The notes under the pieces are model-generated. The model made no database searches. It was not told the DNA's origin and saw nothing but the letters and a program-made list of their open reading frames with translations. DNA of 64,000 nt from Clostridia bacterium (GTDB lineage: Bacteria; Bacillota; Clostridia; Lachnospirales; Lachnospiraceae): assembly GCA_910574255.1 (NCBI GenBank), contig CAJTAK010000004.1:87110-151109 (forward strand), read 5' to 3'. A program made the translations under genes and the position numbers. Each line of letters starts with the position of its first letter. The first letter of the stretch is position 1. Shown here one piece after another: positions 61,334-64,000 of the stretch.

Positions 61334-62554
61334 TTATACTTCTTTATTTGTATCAATTAATTCTACCTCATAAAGCCTTTTTAAATGAGAATCTTGAGGA
61401 ATTTTTGCATAATAATATTGATCATTCATCAAGTCAAATGTGACTATTTTCACTTCCTTTGTTTTCCAGAAGTCAATAATATCATCCATAAAGTCTTCTA
61501 CGTTTTCTTTATAGTCCAATTGTAAAATGTACCCGGAGTTAACCAGTACATTAACAATTATCTGTCCCAAAAGCTCATCATTCCTCTTATCCTGCCTGTA
61601 TTCATCGATCGTAAACCATATATCATCCAGATTATATTTCTTCCAAAATCTCTGATCTTCCAGTTCCCTATAGTCCAAAAGAAGCTGATTTATTAATTTA
61701 TGAAATCGAACCGGGATTATTTGCTCTAATTCTTTGTTTTCTGCAATACCAAATTCATACATGTCCGGTTCAGATGTCTCTTTGGGTTCATTTATGGGGC
61801 TTATCACAAATTCCTTATTGTTCTTATAATGTGCCAAATCATAGGGATAGTGGTTATCATTCTCTAATTTGCAATCATCCAGGCAAAGTATCTTTGCAAC
61901 TGTTGCCCCTTCAAAGCTCCATAGCCCAACATATCCCACCTCCTTGTGTGCGTTCACCCAGCCATAATCAGCGTGACCCCGAAGCCATTTAACCTGCATA
62001 TACTCTTTCAGTTTTTCTGCCGAAGCATCTTTGTCATGGAAAGAGAGCTCAATAATCTCAGTCAACAATTTGTACGGCTTTTCTTTCTGATATTTCGAAG
62101 ATGCCATGCTGCGTTTTAAGCCGTAAGAAGAAACTAAGAAGTCAAATATCAAATCATCCAGTTTATCTTCATCCGCCTTTTTTACTAACCTTTTCATTTC
62201 GTCTTTATCTGTCTCCAGCAAAATTCCAAGGGCAAAGTATTGAAGATAATTAACATATCCTATTGTAGTAAAACCTAAGTCATAAACAACTCCCAATCCC
62301 TCTAAATATATATCTTCCAGTTCTTTGCATGGCAGCCCCAATGAGTATTTTGCCCGTATTACTTTATCAATCAATCTAAATAGACTTTTCTTCACACTAA
62401 AAAGAATATCTTCATTTTTTTTGGGTTTCCTTTGAATTCCATCTTGGATATCTTTTAATAACCTATTGATTTTATCCCACTTTTCAGCAATCTCGTTTTC
62501 ATCAAATTCTATTGATTTTTTTAGTTCCTCTTTATTACATAAAAAATCTCTCAT
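61334..62554 (-). CDS. PoNi-type immunity protein (DUF1910/DUF1911) with extra C-terminal domain
   Basis: 406 residues. Residues about 1-240 carry the PoNi layout: helical N-terminal part and KWLRGHADYGWVNAHKEVGYVG, LWSFEGATVAKILCLDDCKLE, HYPYDLAHY. These proteins neutralise PoNe DNase toxins secreted by type VI or LXG/type VII systems. The last 160 residues (RFHKLINQLLLDYRELED, NVLVNSGYILQLDYKENVEDFMD) form an additional domain, perhaps a second immunity module. No toxin gene is present. Confidence 0.8.
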   Translation of the reverse strand: MRDFLCNKEELKKSIEFDENEIAEKWDKINRLLKDIQDGIQRKPKKNEDILFSVKKSLFRLIDKVIRAKYSLGLPCKELEDIYLEGLGVVYDLGFTTIGYVNYLQYFALGILLETDKDEMKRLVKKADEDKLDDLIFDFLVSSYGLKRSMASSKYQKEKPYKLLTEIIELSFHDKDASAEKLKEYMQVKWLRGHADYGWVNAHKEVGYVGLWSFEGATVAKILCLDDCKLENDNHYPYDLAHYKNNKEFVISPINEPKETSEPDMYEFGIAENKELEQIIPVRFHKLINQLLLDYRELEDQRFWKKYNLDDIWFTIDEYRQDKRNDELLGQIIVNVLVNSGYILQLDYKENVEDFMDDIIDFWKTKEVKIVTFDLMNDQYYYAKIPQDSHLKRLYEVELIDTNKEV

Positions 62555-62610
62555 TGTTAAATCCGTCCTTTCGTTTCGTTCAGGAATAAAATTTCCATAA
62601 AGAATCTTAA

Positions 62611-63120
62611 TTACATAGCAATTCTCCCTACCAATTGCGATATCAATTCAATATGTTCCCTAATCTTTACCTTGCTCAAATTTTCAAATTTTTCACTGCC
62701 GCCTAATCCCAATAGCGGTACATACCCAAAGCATTCATCATGTTTTAACTTTCCAATTCTTTTTACGGCTTCTTCATATTGAGGAATTTGAAAATATTTT
62801 CCCAAAAAGTAATCATCTGTGATAAACTGCATAAAACGCTTGAAACTCTTTGCCAGCATTCCAAAGGTTCCGTTTTTATACTTAACTATCCCTATGTATT
62901 CACCCTCTTCTATTGTAATAATATCTCCAAAAGCTGTCGTCATTATTGGAACAGAAACCTTACCTCGAAAATAGGTTTCTTCAAGTAGTTCTTGATATTC
63001 TTCTGGATTGATTATTCTTAGATAACCATCAAGCAGTTCGGCCTGTCCATAATTTTCCCAAATATCCAACAGTTCTTCGGGTAATACACTTTCATATTTT
63101 TTAATCAAATCTTGTTCCAT
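62611..63120 (-). CDS. Tdi1/DUF1851-type immunity protein
   Basis: 169 residues from ATG 63120 (MEQDLIKKYESVLPEEL) after AAAGGAATT. Features LPEELLDIWENYGQAELLDGYLRIINPEEY, FGDIITIEEGEYIGIVKYKNG and FMQFITDDYFLGKYF match GAD-like/DUF1851 immunity proteins such as Tdi1. Together with the PoNi gene it forms an immunity array, likely left from or recruited to a polymorphic toxin locus. Confidence 0.72.
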   Translation of the reverse strand: MEQDLIKKYESVLPEELLDIWENYGQAELLDGYLRIINPEEYQELLEETYFRGKVSVPIMTTAFGDIITIEEGEYIGIVKYKNGTFGMLAKSFKRFMQFITDDYFLGKYFQIPQYEEAVKRIGKLKHDECFGYVPLLGLGGSEKFENLSKVKIREHIELISQLVGRIAM

Positions 63121-63239
63121 TTTAATTCCTTTTTCGATTTCAATCTGCAGCATTTTATTCCTTCCTATTCTGTCAAGCCCAAATCTATTGATTTTACTGG
63201 CTTTGACGATTTTTATTTACCTCAAAAACAGAGCCGGGA

Positions 63240-63700
63240 GTGATGGATATCGTAGTATCATGTACCGAATAGTTGATAAACAGATATAGCTAATAAAACA
63301 TCCCTTTTTTTTGCCTTATAAAGGCTATTTCCCTCTGATCAACTATGATGATGAACCTTCCGTGTCTAAGGGGATCGTGTCCCAACTTCCTTCGTCCCAT
63401 CTACCATACACTGAGTGCCAGCCAAGCTCCTAGACGGGGTCATGCCCCACGGAAAAAACCGACGCCGGCTACAGCTCTTGTTTTTATGTTTGATTGTTAC
63501 TGACCTGCATTCACCTGTCGTGGTACTGATTTACTCAGTGGACGCTATACCACTACTGTTTCCTGTTGGTCCTTTGCAGATGTAGTCCGTTTCGGACTCC
63601 ATCGTTTACGGGTTTCTGTTCCAGAACCCTGTCCAGTCTCCGATGCCTTTTGTCAGACATTCGACAGAGTTCTGGATTATGTTACTTGTAGTTTTGTTTC
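63240..63700 (-). ncRNA. Non-coding 3' region of an IS110-family element, candidate bridge-RNA region
   Basis: About 460 bases without an open frame lie downstream of the transposase. Several hairpins are visible, e.g. GAT-GTAGTCCG-TTTC-GGACT-CCATC near 63578. IS110-family elements encode a target/donor-choosing bridge RNA in a long non-coding end; in the IS1111 group this is the end after the transposase. Assignment rests on position and structure only. Confidence 0.4.
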
Positions 63701-64000
63701 TTATGCTGCCAATGGTGCCTGTGCTGATGCCGGGCGCCTGATATCCTTCAACAGCTTTTGTGGATCATAAGTTGTCCCTGTCTTCAGTATGGTGTAAATC
63801 ACCCTTAGAATCTTGCAGGCTATCACAATCAGTGACTCCATCTTTTTCAATGGATTGTTGAGCCGTGTTTTGTAATACTCATGCAGCTGCTTGTATTCAT
63901 CTGCGTGCGACACCGCTGACTTTGCTGCCTGGAACAACCAGTACCGGAGCCTCTTGCGTCCTCTGTGGCTGATCTTTGTTTGTCCTTTATGCTTACCGGA
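63701..64000 (-). CDS. IS110-family transposase, C-terminal part (runs off right edge)
   Basis: The frame is open from the window edge to the stop at 63701 (99 residues). It reads GRKRLRYWLFQAAKSAVSH, EYKQLHEYYKTRLNNPLKKMESLIVIACKILRVIYTILKTG, the C-terminal Transposase_20/IS110 helical region including the serine-containing block. The N-terminal RuvC-like DEDD domain lies outside the window. Its insertion probably removed what lay upstream of the immunity genes. Confidence 0.82.
   Translation of the reverse strand, partial: SGKHKGQTKISHRGRKRLRYWLFQAAKSAVSHADEYKQLHEYYKTRLNNPLKKMESLIVIACKILRVIYTILKTGTTYDPQKLLKDIRRPASAQAPLAA

Overview
The window reads as chromosomal DNA of an anaerobic, low-to-mid G+C Firmicute, most likely a Lachnospiraceae (Clostridium cluster XIVa) gut bacterium. 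This is inferred from the gene families (DUF3048 lipoprotein, GHKL/LytTR pair, Bce-like ABC modules, a TnpX/TnpW-type mobilizable element, trehalose PTS), from strong AGGAGG ribosome binding sites and from TTGACA/TATAAT promoters. No rRNA, tRNA or CRISPR array was seen.

Layout. 0-1.2 kb: a LytTR response regulator and the start of its membrane sensor kinase, which runs off the left edge. 1.4-9.7 kb: mainly plus-strand housekeeping genes (beta-CASP nuclease, cell-wall amidase, cytidylate-kinase-like protein, dtd, carB, a minus-strand TtcA-like protein, an HPt protein). 9.8-16.3 kb: a decaying stretch with a broken NERD gene, an intact LexA-box-controlled LysM gene, and a Bce-like two-component/ABC locus whose kinase is a pseudogene, whose permease is frameshifted and one of whose ATPases has an altered signature motif. 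16.65-18.5 kb: a cobalamin riboswitch with promoter and terminator but no recognisable target, then a XerS-sized tyrosine recombinase preceded by a dif-like site and flanked by 48-bp direct repeats. Gene orientation flips here from mostly plus to mostly minus and the plus strand looks C-richer to the right, which fits a replication terminus.

18.5-35 kb: sulfur-amino-acid genes (metY, LysR, cysK, Rrf2/CymR-like), most with long structured leaders; a trehalose PTS/hydrolase operon with three GTTTAAAC operators and a divergent GntR regulator; an Rpn nuclease, a second GH13 glucosidase, proB, a SdpI-like protein. 36-41 kb: a two-component system with its ABC exporter, including a 50-residue membrane peptide gene. 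41.05-51.47 kb: a mobilizable element with serine recombinase, TnpW, DnaC-like ATPase, RepA_N initiator with iterons inside the gene, Cys-rich VLP protein, relaxase, MobC, an ORF8-like protein and sigma factor, carrying BlaI/M56 sensor-protease cargo of visibly lower G+C.

51.6-64 kb: ROK-like regulator, DUF1349 protein, GNAT, Gfo/Idh/MocA oxidoreductase, YczE-type membrane protein, an ABC system behind a probable attenuator, DUF1963 lipoprotein, YxeA protein, two toxin-immunity genes without their toxins, and the 3' part of an IS110-family element with a long non-coding tail.

The least expected signals are in non-coding DNA: a structured element with compensatory stem changes in two places (56.9 and 60.4 kb), a pair of perfect long stems sharing one loop core (28.6 and 29.5 kb), a four-helix leader on proB, and a leader-ORF/terminator attenuator at 58.0 kb.
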